DNA of 64,000 bases from Dyella flagellata. GTDB taxonomy: Bacteria; Pseudomonadota; Gammaproteobacteria; Xanthomonadales; Rhodanobacteraceae. A program made the translations under genes and the position numbers. Where the stretch lies: positions 451,937 through 515,936 of the forward strand of contig NZ_BSOA01000003.1 in NCBI RefSeq assembly GCF_030160275.1, written 5' to 3'. The notes below the pieces were generated by a model. That model had not been told where the DNA came from. It worked only from the letters and a program-made list of their open reading frames with translations, and ran no database searches. Below, piece after piece: positions 8,110 through 17,038 of this stretch (positions are counted from its first letter, which is position 1; each line of letters starts with the position of its first letter).

Positions 8110-9462
8110 TCACTGCGCGCGCTGCAGCAGGTAGGTGAAGTCCGAGAAATTTCCGTTGGTGGTGGTAGCGTTGTTATGGCAGGCCATGCAGCTGCTGGAG
8201 GTCTGCTTGACGTGACCCTGGATGTAGCTTTCCAGTGTGGCGTTGGCGAGGAAGGACGGCGCCGGTACGCCAGTGGGATCGGTTTTGCTTTGGGCGTCCG
8301 TCGGCCATTGCGTGCTGACTAGCTCGTAATTCAGCCAGACCGAATCCGGCACGGCGGCCGCCAAGGCTTGGTGGTACGCCGCATTGAGTTGCTGCGCTTC
8401 GGTGGTGATGGGAATCACGCGCTCCACCTGGCTGGGTTTGGTGTAGCGATTGCCTGGGTTCCAGGGACGCGGCGGCGGCTGGTTCACCGCGCAATTCTTG
8501 CAATGCGGATCGAAGAAGTTATAGGCCGCCAGCGTGGCCGCTTGTCCCTTGGTCGGCACGTTGTCGACATGCTCGAAGGTGGACCATACCCATTGCGGTT
8601 CATCCTGGGTCTTGTGCCCGATGTGGAAGCCGACCAGGCCCACTTGCTCAAGCACGCAGGATGGCTTTACGCCAGGCTCTTCGTCGGGATTGTCATAGAC
8701 CAGGGCGTAGGTGGTGTAGAACTTCGAAGGGTCGTACTTGCCACCCATTTTTACCCAGGCCGTCTTGATCATGATGGAGCCAAGCTGCTGCTTGGTCGCA
8801 TCGCTGGCGGGAAAGTTGGCATCCGCGTTGAACAGCTTCTGGCCTTGCTTGGAGTAGAGCTTGTTGTTGACGATGTAGGTGAACATCGCCTGGTTGGTCA
8901 TGATGGAAAAGCGCGTGTACTGGCCGTTCTGATCGATCAGGGGGCCGGTCTTGAACGGCTCGCCGCTTTCGTCGAGCACGTTTGGCGTTTTGCCTACCTG
9001 GGTCAGGCGCAGCGTTCCGGCCGGAAGGTGTTTGGCATCGATGTTCTTGCATACAGCCGGCGGCGGGGTTTCTTCACCCCAGGGCGCCGGTGTGGCGCCA
9101 TCGGGAAGAAAAATGCTGCGGCTTTCGCGGTAGCTCTGCCAAACCACCGGGTCATTCGGCGCTTGGCCAATGGTGAGGTTGGTGTCGGGCGTGCCATCGG
9201 AGTTGGCTGGCCAGTTCAGTGCAATGAATGTCTGCCAGGAAAACACGTCAAAGTCGTCTTGCAGGGAGGCGAGGGTGGGCGGCTTTTTAGTGACGGTGAT
9301 TTCCAGTGGAACCTGCGGTGTCAACACCGGTAAGGGTTGTGTGGTCGCAGGTTTGTCCTGTGCCATCAATCCCTGGGCAAAAGAAAAAACACCAAGGCCG
9401 CAGAGCAGGGCGCGGGTCAAATAGTTTCGGTGGGCGGTCGAGCAGAGGCGTTCGAGGGTCAT
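8110..9462 (-). CDS. Exported c-type cytochrome of the dehydrogenase module
   Basis: From ATG 9462 (preceded by AAGGACGATAGCG) the protein has 450 aa with a signal peptide (RALLCGLGVFSFAQGLMA). A longer frame to 9510 adds 16 residues in front of a usable signal and is less likely. A single haem-binding motif CMACH lies near the C-terminus, within 'SSSCMACHN'. A further 'HCKNCAV' pair at mid-protein is not a CxxCH. The long central region ('WQTFIALNWP', 'WQSYRESRSIF', 'IMIKTAWVK', 'VGFHIGHKT') is a domain often seen with this cytochrome type. As first gene of the operon it probably receives electrons from the FAD subunit in the periplasm. Confidence 0.75.
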   Translation of the reverse strand: MTLERLCSTAHRNYLTRALLCGLGVFSFAQGLMAQDKPATTQPLPVLTPQVPLEITVTKKPPTLASLQDDFDVFSWQTFIALNWPANSDGTPDTNLTIGQAPNDPVVWQSYRESRSIFLPDGATPAPWGEETPPPAVCKNIDAKHLPAGTLRLTQVGKTPNVLDESGEPFKTGPLIDQNGQYTRFSIMTNQAMFTYIVNNKLYSKQGQKLFNADANFPASDATKQQLGSIMIKTAWVKMGGKYDPSKFYTTYALVYDNPDEEPGVKPSCVLEQVGLVGFHIGHKTQDEPQWVWSTFEHVDNVPTKGQAATLAAYNFFDPHCKNCAVNQPPPRPWNPGNRYTKPSQVERVIPITTEAQQLNAAYHQALAAAVPDSVWLNYELVSTQWPTDAQSKTDPTGVPAPSFLANATLESYIQGHVKQTSSSCMACHNNATTTNGNFSDFTYLLQRAQ

Positions 9463-10104
9463 CGCTATCGTCCTTGTCCAAGAGTGGTTCAACAAAACCG
9501 TGGGACGCAAAAGGGGAAGCCGCTAGCGATAGCGTCAGCCAGTGTCAGGGTGAAGCGCGCGGAGCATTCAGCGGCCGGGCAACGCCTGCCTTGAAAAATA
9601 GTGACCCCTGGGCAGCGAAGACCCCGATATCACTGCACGTTTTCCCCTGTTCCGGCAGCCGTTCCGCTGCGCTGCCCCGAAGTAGAGGCTTGCGTATGTC
9701 AATGAGATGTGAAAACTACCCGATGGCACCCATCCCTGGTGCTTGTTGGAGCAAGTGCGAGCTTGGAAATATACCCGGGTCTTCGAGGTGCCCCTTGAGG
9801 TGATGCGATTACGGGGACAGGTTCGGTATGCGTGGAAGTGGCCTGGAATGACAGGCTGTTTGCTGCGCTGGATATGGGATTTGCAAACCCCAAAAAAACT
9901 CGCCGGATCGCCCATGCCTTAATGGCTTTTTCAATATTCCGCACGGACCATTGATAAAAGCGCAACCCAAGGCTTGAAACAAACTACTTGCTCAAGGTTG
10001 ACAAGGGAAAGGCGATGAATTGGGCGATTTTTGATATCGACATAAAATTCGAAGTCTGTGGCATTTCAACAAAGCTCTAAGGTCCCGCATCAGAGCGGAC
10101 GAAA
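9463..10104. other. Intergenic region, about 640 bp, no gene seen
   Basis: I see no reading frame with both a plausible start site and protein-like composition. The right part (9880-10080) is AT-richer than the surroundings. The region must contain the promoter of the minus-strand dehydrogenase operon near its left end, but I could not fix it. Confidence 0.4.
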
Positions 10105-10140
10105 TAAAAAGGCGCGGAATATCCGCGCCTTTTGTTTTTC
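10105..10140. terminator. Bidirectional intrinsic terminator
   Basis: The stem GGCGCGGA/TCCGCGCC is flanked by AAATAAAAA on the left and TTTTGTTTTT on the right, so it can end transcription in both directions. It lies downstream of the H-NS-family gene on the minus strand. Confidence 0.85.
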
Positions 10141-10156
10141 TTGTTCGACAGCTCGG

Positions 10157-10193
10157 CCTCTCACCCCAATCCCTCTCCCACAAGAAGAGGGAG
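10157..10193. repeat. Degenerate family C-like repeat
   Basis: CTCACCCCAATCCCTCTCCC followed by a short loop and GAGGGAG resembles the left/right halves of the family C elements but is shorter and diverged. Confidence 0.5.
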
Positions 10194-10211
10194 TTCAAGG
10201 CCGGCGAAGCA

Positions 10212-10640
10212 TCAACGCCGCTTGATCCTGCGACGCGTTGCTTTCTTCGCGGCTTTCTTCGTAGCTTTTTTCGCGGAGCCAGCCTTTTTGCGGGTGACGG
10301 CACCTTCGATCAGCAGGCTTTCCTTGGTGACGCCACGCTTCTTCAGCGCAGCCACGAACCACAGCGGCTGCTTGCCGCGGCCGGTCCAGGTTTGCGACGG
10401 ATCCTCGGGGTTGCGGTACTTGGGAGCGACCACCGAACGTTTGCCGGCCTTCTTGGCGACGCGGCCACCACGGGTGGGATACACGTCGGCCAGGCTCAGG
10501 CCGGCGTTGTTGAGCAGGGTATCGATTTTCTTGCGGACGTCGTGGATCTGGCTGCTCTTGGCTTCGTGCATCTGCGCTTCAGCGTTGGCAATAAGCGATT
10601 GGAGTTCTTTCGGTGAAAGGGTTTTCAAGTCAACGGCCAT
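10212..10640 (-). CDS. H-NS family nucleoid protein with basic C-terminal tail
   Basis: The 142-aa protein opens with an N-terminal oligomerisation helix (LSPKELQSLIANAEAQMHEAK...VRKKIDTLL). The H-NS DNA-binding core follows at about 80-105 ('KYRNPEDPSQTWTGRGKQPLWF'; the TWTGRGK..P motif is diagnostic). The tail (about 120-142, AKKATKKAAKKATRRR) is histone-H1-like and lysine/alanine rich, a variant known from Xanthomonadales and some betaproteobacteria. It likely binds AT-rich DNA as a global silencer. The gene is monocistronic, ends at a bidirectional terminator, and has an AT-rich upstream region that could allow self-regulation. Confidence 0.9.
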   Translation of the reverse strand: MAVDLKTLSPKELQSLIANAEAQMHEAKSSQIHDVRKKIDTLLNNAGLSLADVYPTRGGRVAKKAGKRSVVAPKYRNPEDPSQTWTGRGKQPLWFVAALKKRGVTKESLLIEGAVTRKKAGSAKKATKKAAKKATRRRIKRR

Positions 10641-10977
10641 GTGTGGTCCTTATAGTGTTTTTGGATGATGCCGGCGAACAAACTAGTCAACATGAACGAA
10701 TTTTGCAATCTTTTTACTCATTTTTCAGTCTTCTAGACCTGTCGGTGTTTTCTTTGCACAGGCAAACCGAGGCGTCCAGTATTTTCCTCGATTTAGACAA
10801 TCGCCACCGATTGCGCCCTACATCAAAAGGAGAACGAGTTCTCCATTATGGGCATCCCTTGGGCCTATAACCGCTGATGAGGCGTGCAATAAAGGCTCAT
10901 TGGCGCGCCTTACACGTTACTTGGTAGTAGATTCGACCGGGTAACCGTTGCCGAATTCTGAAAGATAAGGGGGTTTT
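10641..10977. other. AT-rich divergent promoter region
   Basis: This 337-bp stretch separates the H-NS-family gene (minus) from a secreted-protein gene (plus). It contains T-rich runs (TTTTGCAATCTTTTTACTC) typical of H-NS targets. I see no gene in it. Exact promoters could not be fixed. Confidence 0.45.
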
Positions 10978-11463
10978 ATGTTTCGTAAGCCATTGGGTTT
11001 TGCTTCTCGCGGCGCCTTGACTGCCTTGTTCGTGGCGCTGCTGTCCACCGCGGCCTTCGCGCAGGCGCCCAGCACCGGTCTTGGCCAATCGTGGCCGAAC
11101 GCCGCGGACGTCAGCGTAAGTCCGCATTACCATGTCTATGTATTCGTTCGCGAGGGTATTCGCTATATCCAGGTCAACGATTTGAATGGCACGGTGCGCG
11201 GTGCCGTGGCCCTTGCGGACAACGTGGTGCTGGTACTACCGGTTGGGGCCGATGCCCAATACGTGACCACGCAAAGCAGTGCCCAATCTGTTGCCAGCAC
11301 GACGGAGACGGTCTTTAGCGATGCCAATACGCGCATTACCGCCACCCCAACCAGCACGGGGGCGGTGCAAATCCATGTAGCCAGTACACCGGCTTCCGTA
11401 CCCACCATCTGCACGAACCCGGCCAATTGCAGCGGTGCCGTTAAAGGCCTCCCGGGCGGCTGA
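10978..11463 (+). CDS. Small secreted hypothetical protein
   Basis: The protein has 161 aa. A Sec signal peptide (MFRKPLGFASRGALTALFVALLSTAAFA) is followed by AQAPS. The mature part begins with 'YHVYVFVREGIRYIQVNDLNG', a short beta-rich segment ending in 'LVLPVG', then a Ser/Thr-rich region. The C-terminus has a Cys pair in 'TICTNPANCSG' that could form a disulphide. I do not recognise the family. GATAAGG precedes the ATG. A periplasmic location is inferred from the signal peptide. Confidence 0.7.
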   Translation: MFRKPLGFASRGALTALFVALLSTAAFAQAPSTGLGQSWPNAADVSVSPHYHVYVFVREGIRYIQVNDLNGTVRGAVALADNVVLVLPVGADAQYVTTQSSAQSVASTTETVFSDANTRITATPTSTGAVQIHVASTPASVPTICTNPANCSGAVKGLPGG

Positions 11464-11485
11464 GGACCAATGGGCTACCGGGTGC

Positions 11486-13147
11486 TCAACGAATATACAG
11501 TTCCGGAGAAGCAGCAGGAGCCGCAGCACGCGGCTCCTGTATCCGGTGGTTTGCATCGTGCAACAAGGCTGTCAAGCGGAACGCATGCTCTTGCGCAAGC
11601 GTGTGCAACTCGCCGTTGTAGAGGCGGGCATAGTCGCGCAGCGTGATGGCATTTAGATTGTTGGCGCCCAATTTGGCTGCCAGGTATTGGCTTTCATGTT
11701 TCTTCTGCACGGGCAGCGTATTTTCCACATAGTCGGCTTGTCCTTCCACCCGCAGCACGGCCCAGCGCAGGCCATGGGTGAAGCCGCCGCGTAGCGAAAT
11801 GATGATGGTGGACCGGGCATGTTGCGCAAGCACGAATACCACCGCCTCACAGGCCAGGCGATAAATGGCCGCGTGCACGCCGGGCGACAGCTGGCTCAAT
11901 CCACGGCCTTTCAATTCGAAGCGATAGGCGATACCTGCCTCGTCCAGGGCGCGTCCGATGGTTTCGCGCAAGGCCGCTGGCAGGCCGCGTTCGCGCCAGG
12001 CCGTGGGATGCATGGATTCCACCAGCTGGTAGACCTGGCTCTGCGTGGTGGCCATTTGCTTGTAATAGCCTTGGCCTTCCGACGGCGGAATCATATGCTT
12101 GAAACGATTGAGCAGCCGCGTTTGCGTCAATTGCAGGCCGCCGGCGACTTTTTCCAGCGTTTCCGAAGCCTGCCGCATGCGCAGTTCGCACAGGTACAAG
12201 CCTTGTTGCGCGAGTTTGACGGCCGCCTTGGCGTCGATCCGCTCCTGTTCTTCCAGCGCATTTTGCATGCTGACGCGAACACCGAGTATCAGCAGGCACG
12301 TGACCGAGAAAGCGATGAAGGCTTGCGCGCCGATCACATCCAGGTCGCCAATGCGTGAATCCATGTTCAAAAGAATGCAGATGATCGCCGCCGTGGTGCC
12401 GATGGTCGCGGCGCGCCAGCCATGTTTCATGGTGAGCCATGCCGCCGGCAGCAGCATCGCCATGCGTATGACCGGCTTGATGTCCGCGGGGGCATGCAGG
12501 TTGAGCCAATAAAGCACCACCAGCGAGGGCAGCAGCAAAACGATGGATTCCTGCAACAACGGGTTGCTGATCCAACCGAAGAGGCGATCGCGCCAAGGCC
12601 TGGGCTTTTGCAGCTTTAACGCCAAGGCGATCGGCAGCACGCTGAGGATCCCGGCGTACCGTCCGAGGAACAGCTGGACGGCCTGGATGCTCTGGAACTG
12701 GTAGGGATGCGGGGTACCGGAGGGCTGCACCACGGTGAGCAGCAGGAGCACCGTGACGGCCGTCCAGACTGCCGCCGACAGCACGATGCAAACGAGCAGC
12801 GCCTTGGCCCTTATCAGGTACTTGGAAGGAAACAGGCCCAGCCGACGCTTGCACCACGCCACGATGGGCATGGCAAACAGGATGGCCGGAATCGAATTGC
12901 CGATCTGCCAGGCCAGGCCGAACGGTGCTTGCTCGGGCGAGGCGTAGTAGACGTCGGGGCCCAATTCGGCCAGCGCGAGGGCCGGCCAGTAACGGTAAGG
13001 CAACAGCAGCAGGCAGCCCAGCCGCAGACCGCTGATGATGTGCCAGACGGCGACTGAATAGGGACGCAGCAACGTGTAAACGATTCCGTATACGCCGAAG
13101 ACTGCCAGCTGCCGCAACCACCTGTTTTCCGTCATCGAGTTGAGCAT
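11486..13147 (-). CDS. MASE1-type membrane sensor with degenerate histidine-kinase module
   Basis: The 553-aa protein has about eight hydrophobic segments in residues 12-290, in a MASE1-like arrangement. A helical region follows (about 300-350), then a stretch resembling NarL-type kinase C-termini ('LVESMHPTAWRERGLPAALRETIGRALDEAGIAYRFELKG' region, 375-415, and 'AAIYRLACEAVVFVLAQHA', 426-444). The expected phospho-acceptor His of the 'ELHD' motif is absent in the helix, and the N-box Asn is also missing (EAVVFVLAQHA instead of EA.TNA..HA). No Gly-rich ATP lid is obvious. So it is probably a pseudokinase or signal-binding regulator. AGGGGTGCACCG precedes the ATG. Confidence 0.65.
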   Translation of the reverse strand: MLNSMTENRWLRQLAVFGVYGIVYTLLRPYSVAVWHIISGLRLGCLLLLPYRYWPALALAELGPDVYYASPEQAPFGLAWQIGNSIPAILFAMPIVAWCKRRLGLFPSKYLIRAKALLVCIVLSAAVWTAVTVLLLLTVVQPSGTPHPYQFQSIQAVQLFLGRYAGILSVLPIALALKLQKPRPWRDRLFGWISNPLLQESIVLLLPSLVVLYWLNLHAPADIKPVIRMAMLLPAAWLTMKHGWRAATIGTTAAIICILLNMDSRIGDLDVIGAQAFIAFSVTCLLILGVRVSMQNALEEQERIDAKAAVKLAQQGLYLCELRMRQASETLEKVAGGLQLTQTRLLNRFKHMIPPSEGQGYYKQMATTQSQVYQLVESMHPTAWRERGLPAALRETIGRALDEAGIAYRFELKGRGLSQLSPGVHAAIYRLACEAVVFVLAQHARSTIIISLRGGFTHGLRWAVLRVEGQADYVENTLPVQKKHESQYLAAKLGANNLNAITLRDYARLYNGELHTLAQEHAFRLTALLHDANHRIQEPRAAAPAASPELYIR

Positions 13148-13237
13148 CGGTGCACCCCTGAGCTTTGGATAAGCGCGCCCCTACCGTCCGTGGTGATACG
13201 ACATCCGATGGTGCAAGCCAGGTAATGCTTAGACCGT

Positions 13238-13259
13238 GCCATGTAAGCCGCTACATGGC
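13238..13259. promoter_or_regulatory. Perfect inverted repeat upstream of the MASE1 gene
   Basis: GCCATGTA-AGCCGC-TACATGGC has 8-bp perfect arms and a 6-bp spacer, about 90 bp upstream of the MASE1-gene start. The layout fits a dimeric regulator's operator, but no regulator is known. Confidence 0.45.
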
Positions 13260-13416
13260 TTCTGGCGCTGTTTTTTTACGGATCGTGGTCAGGTTGGCAC
13301 TTGAGGTCATCATAGGTAGCAGGGTGTGTCGAAATGTGAAGGGCAGGGGCTATCTGCCGACGGCCTCTGCTGGTGGCCCACCTAGGCTGCTCGTTTTCCG
13401 AGCTGGTTCGCTGTAG

Positions 13417-13815
13417 GTGAATATCGCACGCAAAAAGCAGGGAAGGCCGATGGAAGGCCTACGTCCCTATGAGATAATCATTGGCCCTGTAACCCACTTC
13501 GTTGCCATGACCCTCCCGAAAGACGCCTTCCGCCGCTTCCAGGAAGAACTTGCGGCCCTCGACAAGGAGATCGAACAACGTGCACCCACGGCCAAAGAAA
13601 GAAAGCAGACCGCCAAACAGGCCGCTCTCAGTGCCATGGAGCGCGCGAAGGAGGAATTTCTGGCGCTGAAGGCGCGCCATAACCTGACCGTGGCCGACGT
13701 GGTGGCCTTTTTCCCGGAGGAAGAAGGGATTGCCTACCTGCAAAGCCTGATTGCGCAGCAGGCCGAGGCCAAGCCGCGGCGTGGGCGCAAGCCGAAGGAC
13801 CCCACTGCCGGCTAA
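13417..13815 (+). CDS. Small basic protein with AT-hook-like tail, possibly H-NS-related
   Basis: The frame gives 132 aa from GTG 13417. ATG 13450 (preceded by GGGAAGG) or ATG 13507 (MTLPKDAFRRFQEEL) are also possible, so the start is uncertain. From 13507 the protein has a charged coiled-coil-like segment (about 70 residues), then 'ARHNLTVADVVAFFPEEE', which resembles the end of the H-NS oligomerisation domain. It ends in 'PRRGRKPKDPTAG', an AT-hook-like RGRKPK motif. I infer a DNA-binding nucleoid-associated protein. The typical TWTGRGK motif is absent. Confidence 0.6.
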   Translation: MNIARKKQGRPMEGLRPYEIIIGPVTHFVAMTLPKDAFRRFQEELAALDKEIEQRAPTAKERKQTAKQAALSAMERAKEEFLALKARHNLTVADVVAFFPEEEGIAYLQSLIAQQAEAKPRRGRKPKDPTAG

Positions 13816-13865
13816 ATAAGCCTGCAAAAACGGGGACATGCTGGCCCCCAGGGTAACAAGCTGCC

Positions 13866-14837
13866 CTATCCGGGCACGATCACGACCCGCCCGGGCGTGC
13901 CCTGGGCCACCGCCTGGTAAGCCTCCCGCCCCTGCGCCAGCGCATAGCGGTGGGCGATTACCGGCGGATCGAACTTGCCGTTGTCGAATTCCCGGGCCAC
14001 CGCTTGCATCAGACGGGCCGACTCCAACACGCCTAGCTTGGCGCTGTCGGCGCCGAGCAGCTGGGTTTCGTTGTGATAGAAATCGATCAGGTCCATTTCC
14101 ACCCGGCGCCTGCCGGTTGCGCTGATCTCAACCACCCGGCCGCGGCGCTTGGCCAGGCCCAGCGCCGTTTCGAAGGCGATCCCACCGACACTGTCGAACA
14201 CCACGTCCACGCCATCGGCAAGGCCATCCAGGCTGCGCACGCCGGCCACCGTGTGTTCGTCGAACGGGACGAAGGCATGAATACGTTTTCCAGCCGGCGA
14301 GCTGGCATCGATGGGATGCCGGTCGATGCCGATGATGCGGCAGCCAAGCGATTTGGCGATCTGCGTGACGGCGCCGCCAACGCCGCCGCCTGCGCCTATC
14401 ACGGCGATGGTTTCGCCCTCGCGCAGCCGCGCGTAGTCCACCACCCCCAGCCACGCCACCACGAAATTGACGCCGATGGCCGATGCCTGCGCGTGATCTA
14501 GCCCGGCCGGCTTGCGCACCAGGGCACCGATCGGCACCTTGATGAATTCCGCATGTGTTCCGTCGCGCACCGAACCGATATCGCCGCCGGTGCCCCATAC
14601 CTCCACGCCGCGCCACTCCCGAGGCCCTTGTTCCACCACGCCGCTGAAATCGCGGCCCGGAATGCGCGGCAGCGTGGTCTGCGAAAAATGGCCGGAGACG
14701 TTCTTGACGTCGCTGGGATTCACCGACGCGCCATGCACTCGCACCAGGGCGCTGTCCGCAATCGGGTCGGGCGTTGCGACGTCGACGTATTCCAGCACAT
14801 CAGGTGCACCATGACGGGTGAATCGCAATGCTTTCAT
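13866..14837 (-). CDS. Zinc-free MDR-family quinone oxidoreductase/alcohol dehydrogenase-like
   Basis: From ATG 14837 (AAGGAGACCCGC upstream) the protein has 323 aa. The N-terminal GroES-like domain starts MKALRFTRHGAPDVLEYVDV and carries 'SVNPSDVKNVSG' and 'IPGRDFSGVVE'. The NADPH-binding Rossmann fold holds 'VIGAGGGVGGAVTQIAKSLGCRIIGID' (about 150-175). No structural-zinc Cys cluster is present, as in quinone oxidoreductase-type members. It likely reduces quinones or enals with NADPH in the cytoplasm. It is the only gene on this strand here and lies divergent from a two-component system. The substrate is not known. Confidence 0.8.
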   Translation of the reverse strand: MKALRFTRHGAPDVLEYVDVATPDPIADSALVRVHGASVNPSDVKNVSGHFSQTTLPRIPGRDFSGVVEQGPREWRGVEVWGTGGDIGSVRDGTHAEFIKVPIGALVRKPAGLDHAQASAIGVNFVVAWLGVVDYARLREGETIAVIGAGGGVGGAVTQIAKSLGCRIIGIDRHPIDASSPAGKRIHAFVPFDEHTVAGVRSLDGLADGVDVVFDSVGGIAFETALGLAKRRGRVVEISATGRRRVEMDLIDFYHNETQLLGADSAKLGVLESARLMQAVAREFDNGKFDPPVIAHRYALAQGREAYQAVAQGTPGRVVIVPG

Positions 14838-14978
14838 GCGGGTCTCCTTCGCTGGCGGATGGAACGGCAACCAGGCTGGCTCTCAAGCGGGCCGGGTAAG
14901 ACCGCCCTAAGCTAATCTGCGCAAAATGCTCAAGCGGGACAATACCTCCAGCCAGGTAGGACGAAGGTAAACAGCGGC

Positions 14979-15644
14979 ATGCACATCATCCTGGTCGAAG
15001 ACGATCTGCAACTGGGCGAAGCCATCCGGCAGGCGCTGGAACGGCTTTCCTATGCGGTGACCTGGCTGCGCGACGGGCGCGAGGCGCTGGCCGCCATGCG
15101 CGACCAGACCGCGGACCTGGTCCTGCTCGACCTGGGGCTGCCCAACAAGGACGGGCTGGAGGTGCTGGCCGAGGCACGTCGCTCGCAGGTCAATACGCCG
15201 GTGATCGTGATGACGGCGCGCGATGGCCTGGAAGCGCGTGTGCGCGGCCTGGATGCCGGCGCGGACGACTACCTGGTCAAGCCCTTCCACCTGGAGGAAC
15301 TCAGCGCGCGCATCCGCTCACTGACGCGCCGGGCGCAGGGGCTTGCCGCCAATCGCATCGATGTGGGCGTGATCAGCCTGGATATCGGCACCTGCGAGGC
15401 GGAATACCGCGGCAAGCGTGTGGAACTGACTCGCCGCGAGTTCTCCCTGTTGCGCATCCTGATGGAGCGCGCCGGGCGAATCGTGCGTCGCGAGCATCTG
15501 GAGAATTCCCTGTATGGCCTGGACAACGCCGTAGGCAGCAGCGCACTGGAGGTGCAGGTCCACGCCTTGCGGCGCAAGCTGAGCTTCGATGCGATCCGCA
15601 CCATCCGTGGCGTGGGCTACATGATTCCCCGGGATCCCACGTGA
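14979..15644 (+). CDS. OmpR-family response regulator (QseB/PmrA-like)
   Basis: The 221-aa protein has a receiver domain (1-115) with acidic residues E7-D8-D9, phospho-acceptor D51 in 'LVLLDLGLP' and conserved K101 in 'DDYLVKPF'. A winged-helix OmpR DNA-binding domain (about 125-218) follows, with 'LTRREFSLLRILMERAGRIVRRE' and a C-terminal 'IRTIRGVGYMI'. The gene overlaps the following histidine-kinase gene by 4 nt (GTGA). The pair is therefore translationally coupled. Its signal and targets are unknown. Confidence 0.9.
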   Translation: MHIILVEDDLQLGEAIRQALERLSYAVTWLRDGREALAAMRDQTADLVLLDLGLPNKDGLEVLAEARRSQVNTPVIVMTARDGLEARVRGLDAGADDYLVKPFHLEELSARIRSLTRRAQGLAANRIDVGVISLDIGTCEAEYRGKRVELTRREFSLLRILMERAGRIVRREHLENSLYGLDNAVGSSALEVQVHALRRKLSFDAIRTIRGVGYMIPRDPT

Positions 15645-17035
15645 GTCGGCTTAGTCTGCGCGGCCGGCTGCGCTGGATGATCATTGCCGTGCTGGTCGCC
15701 GTGCTGCTACCGCTCGGCCTGTACAGCTATCACCGCGCCTTGAAGGAAACGCGGGAGCTGCTGGATGGGCGCCTGGCCCAATCGGCACGCACGCTGGACG
15801 TATTGATTCGCCACTCCGGTCTGGACGCGTTGCGCAAGCCCGAGCAAGGTACGCTGGTGGTGCCGATACTCGGCCGAGAGGCCGAAGAACAGCTGATGCA
15901 CACGCGCACTTACGAAGCGGAAGTGGGCTATCAGGTGTTCGACATGCATAACCGCATGCGGCTTGCCACGGCCAACCTGGCGCAATTGCCGTTGCCGCCT
16001 ACGCCGGTTTCCAAGTTCGAAAACTACTTCTTCGACGGCTATGGCTGGCGCGTCTTCACCCTCGTCGATGATGTGAACAACGTGGTGATCCGCGTGGGCG
16101 AACGCGACGACAGCCGGCGCGATATCAACCACGCGTTGTGGCTCGATCTTGGGTTGCCGCAGTTGTTCGGCCTGCCTTTGTTGGCGCTGTTGGTGGGATG
16201 GGCGGTGCGACGCGGCTTGCGCCCGTTGGAACGTTTGCGGCAGGCCCTGGCATCGCGCGCGCCGGGCAGCCGGCAGCCCATACAGCTGACTCATGCACCC
16301 CAGGAGCTGCAGCCGGTGGTGGATGCCTTGAACACCCAGCTGGAGCGCCTGGAAGATGCGCTGGAGCGCGAGCGCCGTTTCAGCGCGGACGTGGCGCACG
16401 AACTTCGCACCCCGCTTGCGTCCACCATGATCCATCTGGATGGCGCGATGGCCGCACCCTTGCCACCGGATGCACAAGCGGCCTTGACCAGCGCGCAATC
16501 CGGCCTGGCGCGCCTGGCTAGGCGGATCGAGCAATTGTTGGCTTTGGCGCGACTGGAAGCAGGTGCAGCGGCGGGCCAGCGCGGCGAAATCGACCTGATC
16601 GCGGTGGCCATGAACGTGATCGACGAGCTTGCGCCGCTGCTTGGCGAGAGTGGCGTGGAATTCGATTTTGCCGCGCACGATGACAGCCTGAAGGTGTATG
16701 GCTACGAAGCGGCGCTGGCAGCCTTGCTGCGCAATCTGATCGAGAACGCGATGCACCATGTGCCGCTGGGTGGGCAAGTGCAGCTCATCATGCAGCGTAC
16801 GCAGGGCACTACGGTGATCGAGGTGATCGACAACGGCCCTGGCATTCCGCCGGAACGGCGCGCCAGCGTGTTCGCGCGCTTTCATCGCGAATCGAGCGGC
16901 GGCGATGGCTATGGCCTTGGCCTTTCCATCGTGCAGCGCGCAGCGCAATTGCACAATGCGAGCATTGAATTGCTCGATGCGCCGGCGGGAAGTGGCTTGA
17001 GGGTGCGGGTGGCAATTCCCGGCGCGACTTCCTAG
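15641..17035 (+). CDS. Sensor histidine kinase (QseC-like)
   Basis: The 464-aa protein has a transmembrane segment at about 12-30 and another at about 172-190, enclosing a periplasmic sensor part of about 140 residues. A HAMP-like linker follows the second, and then the phospho-acceptor His253 in 'FSADVAHELRTPL'. The ATPase domain shows an N-box ('LRNLIENAMHHV'), a G1 motif ('DNGPGIP') and a 'GDGYGLGLSI' lid. It should phosphorylate the adjacent OmpR-type regulator. Start is GTG, overlapping the regulator's stop. A palindromic repeat follows the stop. Confidence 0.9.
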   Translation: MSRLSLRGRLRWMIIAVLVAVLLPLGLYSYHRALKETRELLDGRLAQSARTLDVLIRHSGLDALRKPEQGTLVVPILGREAEEQLMHTRTYEAEVGYQVFDMHNRMRLATANLAQLPLPPTPVSKFENYFFDGYGWRVFTLVDDVNNVVIRVGERDDSRRDINHALWLDLGLPQLFGLPLLALLVGWAVRRGLRPLERLRQALASRAPGSRQPIQLTHAPQELQPVVDALNTQLERLEDALERERRFSADVAHELRTPLASTMIHLDGAMAAPLPPDAQAALTSAQSGLARLARRIEQLLALARLEAGAAAGQRGEIDLIAVAMNVIDELAPLLGESGVEFDFAAHDDSLKVYGYEAALAALLRNLIENAMHHVPLGGQVQLIMQRTQGTTVIEVIDNGPGIPPERRASVFARFHRESSGGDGYGLGLSIVQRAAQLHNASIELLDAPAGSGLRVRVAIPGATS

Positions 17036-17038
17036 TCC

